Assembly: GCA_019429275.1 (NCBI GenBank)
Contig: JAHYJC010000017.1
Coordinates: forward strand, 1-64,000
Origin: Lentimicrobium sp.
Lineage (GTDB): Bacteria; Bacteroidota; Bacteroidia; Bacteroidales; Lentimicrobiaceae
DNA length: 64,000 nt
Reading direction: 5' to 3'
Below are positions 1 to 8,740 of this stretch, one piece after another. The notes below the pieces were generated by a model. It did no database searches and was not told the DNA's origin. It worked only from the letters and a program-made list of their open reading frames with translations. How positions within the stretch are numbered: the stretch's first letter is position 1; each line of letters opens with the position of its first letter. The translations under genes and the position numbers were made by a program.

Positions 1-355
1 GTGTAAAATAGGAAGTAAACCGGTCATGTATGTTATCATACAAAGAGAGCCCCTTGTTGGTGAGCAGCCACACGGGGCCCGACCTGGTCGGATAGATTTC
101 ACGAATAACATGATTGTGAATGGCATTTGGTGTGTTGCCCGGCAGATAAGTAACGATGCTGCTGCCATCGTAACGGTTGAGTCCGTTCCAGGTGCCAAAC
201 CAAATGTAGCCTTCGGCATCCTTCACAATTGAATTTACGGCACCGTTTGACAAACCTTCGCGCCGCGAAATGGAGTGCACATTGGTGTTGTACTGCGCAT
301 TCAGCGAAAGCGACAGAAAAAGAAAAAATATCAGATAGAATTGTTTTCCCGGCAT
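1..355 (-). CDS. Propeller-type sensor (two-component regulator propeller family), N-terminal fragment
   Basis: The first 118 codons of a gene that runs off the left edge. It starts at the ATG at 355-353. A signal peptide is visible (hydrophobic FYLIFFLFLSLSL, likely cut in NAQ, about residue 20). It is followed by a two-component regulator propeller (Reg_prop) repeat: GLSNGAVNSIV, then DAEGYIWFGT and NGLNRYDG, and a second blade starting near VWLLTNKGLSLYD. In Bacteroidota such propellers form the periplasmic sensor half of hybrid two-component systems or of simpler ligand-binding sensors. The kinase part would lie outside the window, so I cannot say which type this is. The family call is firm; the function is inferred. 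Confidence 0.75.
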   Translation of the reverse strand, partial: MPGKQFYLIFFLFLSLSLNAQYNTNVHSISRREGLSNGAVNSIVKDAEGYIWFGTWNGLNRYDGSSIVTYLPGNTPNAIHNHVIREIYPTRSGPVWLLTNKGLSLYDNIHDRFTSYFT

Positions 356-509
356 TTTGATCTTTTCGAACCTCTTTGATCAGGTTAGTTCTTCAGTTTG
401 ATAGTAACAATGATTAAACAGTTGATAGTGGCATTACATTTTTATAAGCGAAGGAAGTGTGCATTATTCAGTCTGGAAAAAGGTAAATTTCAGGCTAAAA
501 AAATATCGA

Positions 510-1007
510 TTAATATTTCTGCCTTTTTTTGCTTTTTTCCGTCATCTGATCTCCGAACCGAATATAATCCTTAACCAAACCAATCCCGGTACAGATGGCA
601 TTAGCATAAGAATCGGTATTCCATGTTTCGATTGCCTGCCGGGCTTTTTCGGGCAGTTTTGTTGTATTGTTGTTTGAAATGTAGATATACAAAGCCACAT
701 CTTTTGCAAAAGCTAGCCTGGTTTCATTATTAGCTCCAACCGGCATATTTGAGGTTCTTGCTTCCAATTCGCTGAGCATTTCATCCTTCGAAGGTGAATA
801 CTGTTGCATTACCATGGTGCGTATGGAGGTAACAAAACCCGGAACGCTCATGGGCCGGATGTTTTGGGTATGGTAAGGCGGCGGAATGGTAAAAACAATC
901 AGGCCTTCCCTGAAATCTACCTTTATGGGCATCAAATTCCCAGACTGCTGTGCATAAAGACAAATTGCAATCAAAAGGAAGGCAACAGTCGAATATATTC
1001 TTTTCAT
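510..1007 (-). CDS. Secreted protein of unknown function (165 aa)
   Basis: I do not recognise a family. The protein starts with a clear signal peptide (MKRIYSTVAFLLIAICLYAQ, cut before QQSG). The mature part is about 145 residues, with no transmembrane segment, no cysteine cluster and no T9SS sorting domain. It has a mid-protein Q/S/E-rich helix-like stretch and a very basic C-terminus (EKSKKRQKY). It lies between the propeller sensor and a T9SS cargo protein on the same strand, with gaps of 154 and 67 bases. A periplasmic location is inferred from the signal peptide. The clean signal peptide and start ATG argue for a real gene, but nothing supports a biochemical role. Confidence 0.6.
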   Translation of the reverse strand: MKRIYSTVAFLLIAICLYAQQSGNLMPIKVDFREGLIVFTIPPPYHTQNIRPMSVPGFVTSIRTMVMQQYSPSKDEMLSELEARTSNMPVGANNETRLAFAKDVALYIYISNNNTTKLPEKARQAIETWNTDSYANAICTGIGLVKDYIRFGDQMTEKSKKRQKY

Positions 1008-1074
1008 TTTTTAGTTATTTAAGTGTTTTGTTGAACGCAATCCTGATAAAAACCAATAGCGTTCTAATTGATGC

Positions 1075-2673
1075 TTATTCCACAATAAACTTGCACCTGC
1101 CCACAGCCTGACTGCCCGAGAAGGCCACTGCCATATACAATCCCGGTGACCAGTTGGCCACATCCAGTGTAGTTTCATTTACTCCGCTGTTTACGCTGAA
1201 AGTTCTGACCTCCTTACCCATACTGTTGTAGCACTTTACATTAATATTTCTGTATCTCAGCGTATTGTCATACATGAGCCTGAGCGTTGCGTTAGCCGGT
1301 ACCGGCGCCGGTGTGATTTTCAATTCCGTTTGTTTAACCGGCGGTATATAATCCTCGTTGCTCACTACTATCAGGCAGTCATCCAAAGGAATTACATGCG
1401 AAACAATCGGCTCGGGGCAGAGGGTATCGTAGTTAAAGTTGCTCCAGGGGATGCTGTCGAATTCCAGCTCCGGCAGCAGCCGCATAGCATACACATCATC
1501 GTAATCGGGGTTAGTGCCGGCACAGGCACCGGCAACTATAATTTTACCATCTTGTGTAAGTGAAGGCAGGCCTGCCCAGTAGAGCGGTGGTTGGGTTTCG
1601 GTAATAAACTTATCCAATACATTGCCTAAAGTGTCTATTTTGATTATTACCGGGCGAGTATTAGAATAACTGCCTGGTACATACATTTTTGCTGATCCCC
1701 AAAAACAGCTATTCATATTGTTGGTAAGAAGGAAATATCCCTCTGACCTTCGACCATTTGTTTCAGGAATAATCACAGGTTGGTCGAAAACATGATTTCC
1801 TTCGAGATCATTTACAAATAGTTGTGGTGTTGGATATGTGTTTTGAGGGTTATACCAAGCCCCACCTGTGAAGATTTTATTGTTGTGTACAACAGATGTG
1901 ACAGCCATTGAATATATATAATCATCAACACCATGCACATAAAACCATTCTTCTGTGCCATCACCACCTGCCTTAACAAGAAACATCCTGATATATTTTG
2001 CAGACCCTCCTTCAGGATTTGGCCAATAGCATGTACCTGTTATTAAGAAACCACCATCATCAAGAGCCAATAAATTATATACATCAGGGTCCCATATGTC
2101 AGGGTGTATATTTGGGCTTGCTAATTCTTTTCTCCACACTGGTTGACCTTCAGGATTAAATTTATGCAAATGAAAAGAATTCATGTTCTCCGGATCGTTT
2201 TGTATGCTAAGCGCTACAATAGAACCATCGTCAATAATTGTAGCTTCAATGAAGAAATCAGGCTCATAAAGATTATTGGCCAATCTTGTACACCATTCTT
2301 TTTCACGGCATGAATCAAGTCTTACTATAATTGGATCCTCATTAAAATCTGACCCCCAATTTGAACCGGCAAGAATAGAACTGCTATTTAGAGCAATAGA
2401 TGTTGATAAAAATCTGGTATTCTCAGTATACCCATTACCCATTTGAATTTCATATAATAATTCCCCATTATCATTGATCTTTTGCAGAATTGTGTGGGCA
2501 TTATATATTGGATAAAAGTCTGCCACAATATTATTAAGTAAATAAGCTTGGTCATAATCAGTAATAATTCCATCAGGGTTATGGTATTCATTTGGAAAAG
2601 AATAGAACATTAACCAAGGTTGCCCTATCAAAATAAAAGGATTGAGCATTATGAAAATGAGAAGAGATTTCAT
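1075..2673 (-). CDS. T9SS-sorted secreted protein, propeller-like (532 aa)
   Basis: A secreted protein with an N-terminal hydrophobic signal (LLIFIMLNPFILIG) and a C-terminal type A T9SS sorting domain: APVPANATLRL near residue 450, then a beta-rich segment ending WSPGLYMAVAF ... CKFIVE. The middle (about 30-440) contains repeated beta strands typical of SMP-30/PQQ-like propellers, e.g. SIVALSIQND, DDGGFLITGT, NKIFTGGAW and DGKIIVAGACAG at regular spacing. Bacteroidota encode many such 'delta-60 repeat' surface proteins of unknown ligand. It is probably exported through the T9SS and attached to or released from the surface. It lies 53 bases downstream of the subtilase gene, but a strong hairpin between them suggests separate transcription. 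Confidence 0.75.
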   Translation of the reverse strand: MKSLLIFIMLNPFILIGQPWLMFYSFPNEYHNPDGIITDYDQAYLLNNIVADFYPIYNAHTILQKINDNGELLYEIQMGNGYTENTRFLSTSIALNSSSILAGSNWGSDFNEDPIIVRLDSCREKEWCTRLANNLYEPDFFIEATIIDDGSIVALSIQNDPENMNSFHLHKFNPEGQPVWRKELASPNIHPDIWDPDVYNLLALDDGGFLITGTCYWPNPEGGSAKYIRMFLVKAGGDGTEEWFYVHGVDDYIYSMAVTSVVHNNKIFTGGAWYNPQNTYPTPQLFVNDLEGNHVFDQPVIIPETNGRRSEGYFLLTNNMNSCFWGSAKMYVPGSYSNTRPVIIKIDTLGNVLDKFITETQPPLYWAGLPSLTQDGKIIVAGACAGTNPDYDDVYAMRLLPELEFDSIPWSNFNYDTLCPEPIVSHVIPLDDCLIVVSNEDYIPPVKQTELKITPAPVPANATLRLMYDNTLRYRNINVKCYNSMGKEVRTFSVNSGVNETTLDVANWSPGLYMAVAFSGSQAVGRCKFIVE

Positions 2674-2688
2674 GGAAGTTAAAATAAT

Positions 2689-2718
2689 GAGCCATAGCAG
2701 GTAAACCTGCTATGGCTC
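2689..2718 (-). terminator. Hairpin after the subtilase gene
   Basis: A perfect 13-bp stem (2689-2701 with 2706-2718) and a 4-nt loop, starting 9 bases after the stop codon of the minus-strand subtilase gene. On the minus strand it is followed by the T-rich sequence ATTATTTTAA. It fits a Rho-independent terminator with a loose U-tract, placed just before the next gene. Confidence 0.7.
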
Positions 2719-2726
2719 GGATTCAA

Positions 2727-5700
2727 TTATTGAATTGTGAATTTTATAGAATCAATGTACCCTTTACTATCAGATAGTTTAATTAAATAGGTACCTGAGA
2801 CTATACCTTCAAGAGAGAGTATAAATTGATTTGTATTCTTTAAAAGTAATTTCGAAATGATTACTTTGCCGTTAAGATCAAATATAGTAATAATACCCGC
2901 AGCTTCTGTGTTAGGGAGCTGATAATCAATTGTAATAAAGTAAGATGCAGGGTTAGGAAATACTTTCAAGAAACTACTCTTACCACTTTGCAATTGAATT
3001 TTAGGAATATCAATGCGGCGAATTCTTGAAGATTTAGTGCCATCAGGTAATAAATAAGGTTCTTGATAACTTATTATACCTTTATCTATTAGTGTATTCC
3101 TTGCAAAAGCTTTCAATAGTTCGTTGGAACCATAGTTAAGTGGTTCCAAATACTCTGTGGGAATACTATCCTGATCGTTGTATTGCAAAATAAGCTGCAG
3201 GTACAATACAAAATCTTGATATTCGCTTTCCCTGCCATCAATTGAAACAAGGGTTGGGATTAAAGTTGCTGCGTTGTAAGCCTGGGCGGATTCATTTTTC
3301 TCAAGCAGGTAAAGTGATTTAAGGTACTTGGCCTGGAGAATTGGAATGCTCTCTGTCATGGCAATCAAAGTATCAAAAGACGCACTTTCTTCATTGTATA
3401 GGGCAGTGAGGGACTTAAAAGCCGCGTCCATGCTTGATAACTTAGCAGATAACTTGGCTTCCAACAGCTCTTTTGCTGAAACGGTATCTGCTACAGCCAA
3501 AATCTCATTGTACATATAATCAGGCATAGGATTCGCACGACTGTCTAACCCGGTTAAAATAATTTCTGACTTGGCTGTATGCGGATTGGCAACCATTACG
3601 TCACGGATCATGGCATTGTTCAGCACCTCTTCCCTTTCAACCGCCTGGTGAACCACCGTATCGGAAAGATAAGGCGAACCACTTAACAATTCATTGTAAA
3701 GCAGCCCTGCCTCTTCTGGTACTGAATAATAAACCGTTCCCAGCAACTCTTCCGTATCACCGATATCAACAAGTATGGAAAGTTGGTCACTAATTGTATC
3801 AGCTGCCATACCATTGTCTGTTATAACTGCCGAAAGTTGTTCCTTGGTCTCATCACCACCCGCGCTTGAAGGACAGGTACTTGATGAAAATGGCGAACTA
3901 TTTGAGTACTTCGTAACATTGTAAGTAATCAGAGGGTCATGATAATTCGGACCAGGAATTTGGTTTATATTTTTATAATAATTGATTGAGGAGGCTTCAT
4001 TATTAATACTCCAATACCCTGGTGTAGTCAGGTTGCTGAACAGGTTACCTGCTGGGTCGGTAGGGTTATTGCCTGGCTGTCCCTGGCTGGTGCGGATACC
4101 CTGGTTTGTAACTGTAGCTTTTACCGATATATCACTTTTGCAATTGGAAAAAACATTACATCTGAATTGCAGACCGGTAAGTCCATTTGTACTCCGGTTT
4201 TTATTCTGGGCATGGGCGCCGTAATCCAGACCTGTGAAGGAGTTACGGTTTATATAGTTGTTATCAGAACCTGAATTATTGATTACCATTCCTACTTTAA
4301 TGCCTGACTGTCCAAGTGTTGTTGTAGAAATAAAACTATTTTCCTCAATAGTATATGTTGTGCAGCCATCAAGATATAAACCACCCAGTATTGAATTATT
4401 AATATTGTTGCTCTCTACATCTTGCGGAATAAAAACATTGTTGGCTACTCTTAAACCTAAAATCCCACTGGCATATATTCCTGAAATATTATTCCGAAAC
4501 TCACAGTTTTCAATTCTTGCAGTGCGTGCTGTTGCAGACCCCAATGTATAAATTCCATATTTTAATCTATTAAATTCAGATGTAATATAATCTGTGCAAG
4601 GATAGACCGTTGATTGACAGTAATAATCAACTATGAATGATGAATTATAACTGTAAATCCCAAATCCCTGACTTTTGCCTGTACCATAATAGCCAAAATC
4701 ACAACCTTTGAATTGAATTCCATTTACATTGTTCATTTTAACAAAATAATTGGGAACATAAATCCCATCAGCTTCGGGTATTTCATTTATAAAACTACAC
4801 TTATTAAAACTGCTGATGTTATAAAAGCTGTATGGCTTATAGTCAACCGCTATCAGATTATTTTTAAAAAAACCGTTATTACCAATAATAATAGCCCCCC
4901 CTCTTCCTTCAATTAAAACTCCGGGTTCTCCGGATCCATAATCAGGTAATGGCTGTACAGTTGCAATACCAACACGCGCGTTTTCGATGATACCCCCATT
5001 TTGTAAAACAACTTTGCTTTGATTTATTGGGTTCTGTGTTAAGGTAGATTTGCTCATTGCAAGAACACCCTGCCAACGACTCCTGATCTTTCCTGTTAAT
5101 CTGCCACCATCAACAATTAATAAGCCTCCCCTATCAACAACAACCCCGGCGTTTTCCATGAAAAAAACATCTGACTTAACCCGTAGTGTGCTTCCGGAGC
5201 AAATCCTTATATAATCTTTAACATAAACCGTATTTTCCCAAACAACCTCAGATGAATTACAAATGTTGTAATTTTTAACAATTGAATCTGCGGCCATGAT
5301 TGCTTTATATGCATTGATTCTACCCGTGCCGGTTTGCGAAATGCCCCCCGGCAATTCATAGTCATCTGCATCAGAAACCGGATCAACATTTCCTTTGATG
5401 ATATTCTGAACTTGTGCAGGAGTTAAAAAAGGGTTTGATGATTTAACCAGGCCTATAAGTCCTGCTACGATTGGTGTTGCAAAAGAGGTGCCGCCATATC
5501 CATCCCAAAATACCCACTCTTTATTTACACAAGGGTTTAAGGAATCAACATAATGTTTTGTTGGATTTATACCTGCAAGATCATAACCGGGAGCGCAAAC
5601 ATCAACATGTGGAAAGAAAGAAAAGGTGCTTTCTTCCCATTGCTGGGTAATAGAATTGTAGTTCATTCGGGTTAAGCTATCTCCTTTATTTGTTCTGGAA

Positions 5701-6737
5701 ACAACAATAATTCTTTCATCATAATCCGGTGAAAAAGGGTATAATGGAGAAAAACCAATAAAATCAGCCGGTATGTAGTCACAGTCACCAAGTATACCAT
5801 TATAAATATCACTTTCATAACAACCTGCACAAAACCCATTGCCAGCCGCAATCACAATTGAGGTTCCGTTATCAAGTATCTCAGAAATTATAGAGGCTTC
5901 TATTTCCGGGGACTGAGGTTTACAATTGTCAAATATGGACATGGTTATTACATCTGCCCCCATAACGCTTGATGCATGTTGGGCATAGTAAAGAATCGGG
6001 CTCGCTTTTCTGGCCGTGGAATATCCCAACATCTTTGTATTAAATCCAATTGAGCAATATTTTGCTGAATCAGGCGCAATGACGTTTTCTTCAGTGGTTT
6101 GTCCTGAAGCAAATCCGGCAACGGTTGTTCCATGCCAATAGCTATTGAGGTGATTGGCAGAAAGGCATGGTTCGTATATTTCGCCGGTTTTGGGATTCGA
6201 ATCCATGATAAACTCTGTCCGTAAATCAGGATGTGTTGGATCAAAGTACTTATCTATAACAGCAATAATAATTTCTTCGTTACCCCTTTGTATATCCCAT
6301 GCGTAATCAGCCATAATTTTCTTAAGATGCCACATATTATCTGTACCATCATCCCAAAAATCATCAGAAGGATTATAAGTCAATATAGGCTCAGAATAGC
6401 GATAAGGCTTAAATGTCAGATCATAAGCCTTACTTTGTATCTCATCAATAAATGCCAGATCGTCTCCAGTAAATTCTATTTCATATATTCGCTTGTTTTC
6501 TGCCTTTTTTGCATCAGGAAATACCTGAGAGATAGACTTAACACCATATTTTTTAAAAATTGCATTAATTGTTTGGTTAGTTGTTTCTGTACTATTTACT
6601 TTTTGAATGTTTTCATTCTGAAACATTATCCAGAAAATTCCATGGTAATATTGCTGTGCTTTTAAGACTTTGCTCCCATTCAATAAAAAAATGAACATCG
6701 TTGATAATAAAATTGTAAAAATGCGATTTTTCATCAT
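2727..6737 (-). CDS. S8 family serine peptidase with beta-helix region and T9SS sorting domain (1336 aa)
   Basis: A large secreted subtilisin-like protease. Signal peptide at about 1-27 (IFTILLSTMFIFLLNG, cut near KAQQ). The S8 catalytic triad is visible: Asp162 in AVIDKYFDPTHPDL, His202 in YWHGTTVAG, Ser418 in GGTSFATPIVAG, with the oxyanion Asn300 in IAAGNG. After the peptidase domain (about 130-490), residues 500-900 hold many short beta strands with Asn-rich turns, as in a right-handed parallel beta-helix (pectin-lyase-like), e.g. NNSILGGLYLDG and NNSGSDNNYINRNSF. A helical region follows (about 960-1240). The last 85 residues are a T9SS sorting domain starting VFPNPASYF and ending IDSIKFTIQ. 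The beta-helix could bind a polysaccharide or hold the enzyme at the surface; that is inferred. All catalytic residues are intact, so it is probably active. Confidence 0.9.
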   Translation of the reverse strand: MMKNRIFTILLSTMFIFLLNGSKVLKAQQYYHGIFWIMFQNENIQKVNSTETTNQTINAIFKKYGVKSISQVFPDAKKAENKRIYEIEFTGDDLAFIDEIQSKAYDLTFKPYRYSEPILTYNPSDDFWDDGTDNMWHLKKIMADYAWDIQRGNEEIIIAVIDKYFDPTHPDLRTEFIMDSNPKTGEIYEPCLSANHLNSYWHGTTVAGFASGQTTEENVIAPDSAKYCSIGFNTKMLGYSTARKASPILYYAQHASSVMGADVITMSIFDNCKPQSPEIEASIISEILDNGTSIVIAAGNGFCAGCYESDIYNGILGDCDYIPADFIGFSPLYPFSPDYDERIIVVSRTNKGDSLTRMNYNSITQQWEESTFSFFPHVDVCAPGYDLAGINPTKHYVDSLNPCVNKEWVFWDGYGGTSFATPIVAGLIGLVKSSNPFLTPAQVQNIIKGNVDPVSDADDYELPGGISQTGTGRINAYKAIMAADSIVKNYNICNSSEVVWENTVYVKDYIRICSGSTLRVKSDVFFMENAGVVVDRGGLLIVDGGRLTGKIRSRWQGVLAMSKSTLTQNPINQSKVVLQNGGIIENARVGIATVQPLPDYGSGEPGVLIEGRGGAIIIGNNGFFKNNLIAVDYKPYSFYNISSFNKCSFINEIPEADGIYVPNYFVKMNNVNGIQFKGCDFGYYGTGKSQGFGIYSYNSSFIVDYYCQSTVYPCTDYITSEFNRLKYGIYTLGSATARTARIENCEFRNNISGIYASGILGLRVANNVFIPQDVESNNINNSILGGLYLDGCTTYTIEENSFISTTTLGQSGIKVGMVINNSGSDNNYINRNSFTGLDYGAHAQNKNRSTNGLTGLQFRCNVFSNCKSDISVKATVTNQGIRTSQGQPGNNPTDPAGNLFSNLTTPGYWSINNEASSINYYKNINQIPGPNYHDPLITYNVTKYSNSSPFSSSTCPSSAGGDETKEQLSAVITDNGMAADTISDQLSILVDIGDTEELLGTVYYSVPEEAGLLYNELLSGSPYLSDTVVHQAVEREEVLNNAMIRDVMVANPHTAKSEIILTGLDSRANPMPDYMYNEILAVADTVSAKELLEAKLSAKLSSMDAAFKSLTALYNEESASFDTLIAMTESIPILQAKYLKSLYLLEKNESAQAYNAATLIPTLVSIDGRESEYQDFVLYLQLILQYNDQDSIPTEYLEPLNYGSNELLKAFARNTLIDKGIISYQEPYLLPDGTKSSRIRRIDIPKIQLQSGKSSFLKVFPNPASYFITIDYQLPNTEAAGIITIFDLNGKVIISKLLLKNTNQFILSLEGIVSGTYLIKLSDSKGYIDSIKFTIQ

Positions 6738-7124
6738 ATAGTTTTTTGAATAACACTAAATAATTTTTCATTTTTTGAAATTATGCTCAATCAATAATTT
6801 TTCCTGTCCCAATAATTAATTCAGCCTTTGGGGGTGGCCTGGAAACCTATAAATCTGACAAAATACAAACAATTAATCAAAGGTATTAATATTGATCTGA
6901 TTTTTATTTTGGCAAGAAACAAGTCGTTCGATCTCAACAATTCAGTAAAAATAAGAAATATGGCTGATTTCAATATTACATAATTCAAACATTATTGTCG
7001 GATTTACTGACTTTCTGTTGAACAACAAATTATTGTTTCTGTTACTAATGTTGAGCATTAACAAAAAAATCCTAAATTGCTGAATTAAAACGATATTATA
7101 TTTCAAATAATCACTATCTACACC
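6738..7124. other. Intergenic region between divergent genes (387 bases)
   Basis: An AT-rich region between the divergent subtilase and HMGL-like genes. I see no credible small gene or RNA. The only signal I support is the plus-strand promoter for the HMGL-like gene near 7077-7104. I found no clear TAnnTTTG element for the subtilase on the minus strand. Confidence 0.5.
7077..7104 (+). promoter_or_regulatory. Promoter for HMGL-like gene
   Basis: TTG at 7077-7079, 17 nt spacer, TATATTTC at 7097-7104 (7 of 8 matches to the Bacteroidota -7 element TAnnTTTG). The predicted leader to the ATG at 7125 is about 15 nt. Confidence 0.5.
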
Positions 7125-8135
7125 ATGAACTACCCCAAAAAAGTAACCATTGGCGATATAACTGTGCGTGACGGATTTCAGCACGAAGAGAAATTTATAC
7201 CCACCGAAGCCAAGCTTTGGGTGGTTGAACAATTGATTTTATCCGGCATTAAGCATCTTGAAGTTACCAACTTCGGCAATCCAACCGGAATGCCACAATT
7301 TAAAGATGCCGATGAAATCATGAAAAAGATCCGCAAAAGCAAAGCCATTGCGCATCTCATCAATGATGTCAGCCTAACCGCGGTAACCATTCGCGAAAAA
7401 GCCATAGAGCGTGCCATTGAGGCCCGCAAAGAGGGTTGGGGTCCTGACAGGATTCTGCTTATGGTTTCTACCAGCGAATCACATCACCGCAAAAATTCAG
7501 GCCTTTCGCTGGACGATTACTGGAAAATGGCAGAAAAATACATTCCGCTGGCTCATGATGCCGGACTGAAAGTAAACGGAACGGTAAGTACCATTTGGGG
7601 TTGCCCCATCGAAGGGCCGACCAAAATGGAGAAAGCCATTGAATTTACAAAGCGCTGGCTGGATATCGGGGCAAATGATGTAGAGCATGCCGATCATGAT
7701 GGCTCGGCATCTCCCGACAGGGTTTACCGTTACTATTCCATGCTTATGGACAGTATTTCCAATCCTGAAAAACACATTGTACACTTTCACACTACCCGCG
7801 GCTGGGGACTGGCCAATGTGCTGGCAGCCCTGCAGGCCGGCATGACCAACTACGAATCTACCCTGGGTGGCATTGGCGGACAGCCGGCCAACTTTGTTGA
7901 CGGGGTTCCCGTGGCGGGGACCGGTGCTTACTATTATAAAGATGCAGGCATCACCGGACTGGTTTCCACCGAAGATATGGTGGTGATGATGGACGAAATG
8001 GGCATTGAAACCAACCTCGACATCGACCGCATACTCGAAACCGGAAAAATGGTAGAAATAATTGTTGGGCATAGACTCAGGTCAGAATCCATCAAAAACG
8101 GAAGAATCCCCAAATCGCTGAGCGGAAGATCCTGA
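7125..8135 (+). CDS. HMG-CoA-lyase-like DRE-TIM barrel enzyme (336 aa)
   Basis: A TIM-barrel enzyme of the DRE-TIM metallolyase superfamily (HMG-CoA lyase, isopropylmalate synthase and relatives). Visible hallmarks: Arg15-Asp16-Gly17 in TVRDGFQHEE (the R-D-G-x-Q motif; Asp binds the metal) and His220-x-His222 in VHFHTTRGWG (metal ligands). In true HMG-CoA lyases the active-site loop reads GLGGCP and the cysteine is catalytic. Here the matching loop is LGGIGGQP, with Gln253 in place of the cysteine, followed by an insertion (about 255-272) before GLVSTEDMV. The usual D-T-Y-G-Q after the second His is also changed. The family is clear but the substrate is probably not HMG-CoA; a related C-C lyase or condensing reaction is possible. 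It stands alone, convergent with ssb. Confidence 0.75.
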   Translation: MNYPKKVTIGDITVRDGFQHEEKFIPTEAKLWVVEQLILSGIKHLEVTNFGNPTGMPQFKDADEIMKKIRKSKAIAHLINDVSLTAVTIREKAIERAIEARKEGWGPDRILLMVSTSESHHRKNSGLSLDDYWKMAEKYIPLAHDAGLKVNGTVSTIWGCPIEGPTKMEKAIEFTKRWLDIGANDVEHADHDGSASPDRVYRYYSMLMDSISNPEKHIVHFHTTRGWGLANVLAALQAGMTNYESTLGGIGGQPANFVDGVPVAGTGAYYYKDAGITGLVSTEDMVVMMDEMGIETNLDIDRILETGKMVEIIVGHRLRSESIKNGRIPKSLSGRS

Positions 8136-8233
8136 TTTTTAACATTGCCCGGTCATCCGATCTCTTGAGTCAGCATGCTCAAATAACCGGCAGGGTAAAA
8201 TTGCCAGGATATTTATTCATTATAAACAAACCA

Positions 8234-8656
8234 TCAGAACGGCAGATCGTCTTCCTCGGTAGGGATAATAGGTGCCGATGGAGTGCCAACTGACTGCTCG
8301 GATTGAGGTGTTGTATCGGTGGAATGACGGCTACCTAACAGATTAAGAGTATCACATTCTATTTCGGTGATATATCGCTTTTGGCCGTCTTTTTCATACG
8401 AACGGTTTCGGATGCGTCCTTCAATATAAACCTGAGATCCTTTTCTAAGATATTTTTCGGCTATTTCAGCCAGTCCTCGCCATAAAATTATATTATGCCA
8501 TTCTGTTTGTTCCATTTCCTGACCCTCCCGGTTGCGGTAGGTTTCAGTGGTAGCTATTGAGAATGATGCTTTTTTGACTCCCTTGTCAAAATTCTGAATT
8601 TCCGGATCCCTGCCCAGATTACCTATTAAAATCGCTTTATTGATACCTCGTGCCAT
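8234..8656 (-). CDS. ssb: Single-stranded DNA-binding protein
   Basis: A 140-residue SSB. The N-terminal OB fold starts MARGINKAILIGNLGRDPE and continues through FSIATTETYRNREG, EWHNIILWRGLAEIA and YIEGRIRNRSY, all standard SSB signatures. A short disordered linker rich in T, S, P and E ends in the acidic tip EEDDLPF, which recruits partner proteins in replication and repair. Length and tip are normal. In many Bacteroidota ssb lies between mutY and gldE; here mutY is directly upstream on the same strand (84-base gap), but gldE is 7.6 kb away. A strong promoter lies just upstream, so ssb can be expressed apart from mutY. Confidence 0.97.
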   Translation of the reverse strand: MARGINKAILIGNLGRDPEIQNFDKGVKKASFSIATTETYRNREGQEMEQTEWHNIILWRGLAEIAEKYLRKGSQVYIEGRIRNRSYEKDGQKRYITEIECDTLNLLGSRHSTDTTPQSEQSVGTPSAPIIPTEEDDLPF

Positions 8657-8687
8657 AGTTTTTTGTTTTTAGTTCCTAACTCATTTA

Positions 8688-8719
8688 CAAATGTACTCCG
8701 AAACTTAAATAAATGCAAA
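8688..8719 (-). promoter_or_regulatory. ssb promoter
   Basis: On the minus strand: TTTG (8719-8716), 20-nt spacer, TACATTTG (8695-8688). Both elements and the spacing match the Bacteroidota consensus exactly. It lies between mutY and ssb, so ssb has its own promoter with a leader of about 27 nt. Confidence 0.8.
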
Positions 8720-8740
8720 TATCAATGTTGTGTAAACTGT

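Noticed and set aside
7497-8072. 191-codon minus-strand frame opposite the HMGL-like gene
   Set aside because: A shadow of the real gene, rich in His, Gly and Val from the complementary codons, with no start context or family similarity.
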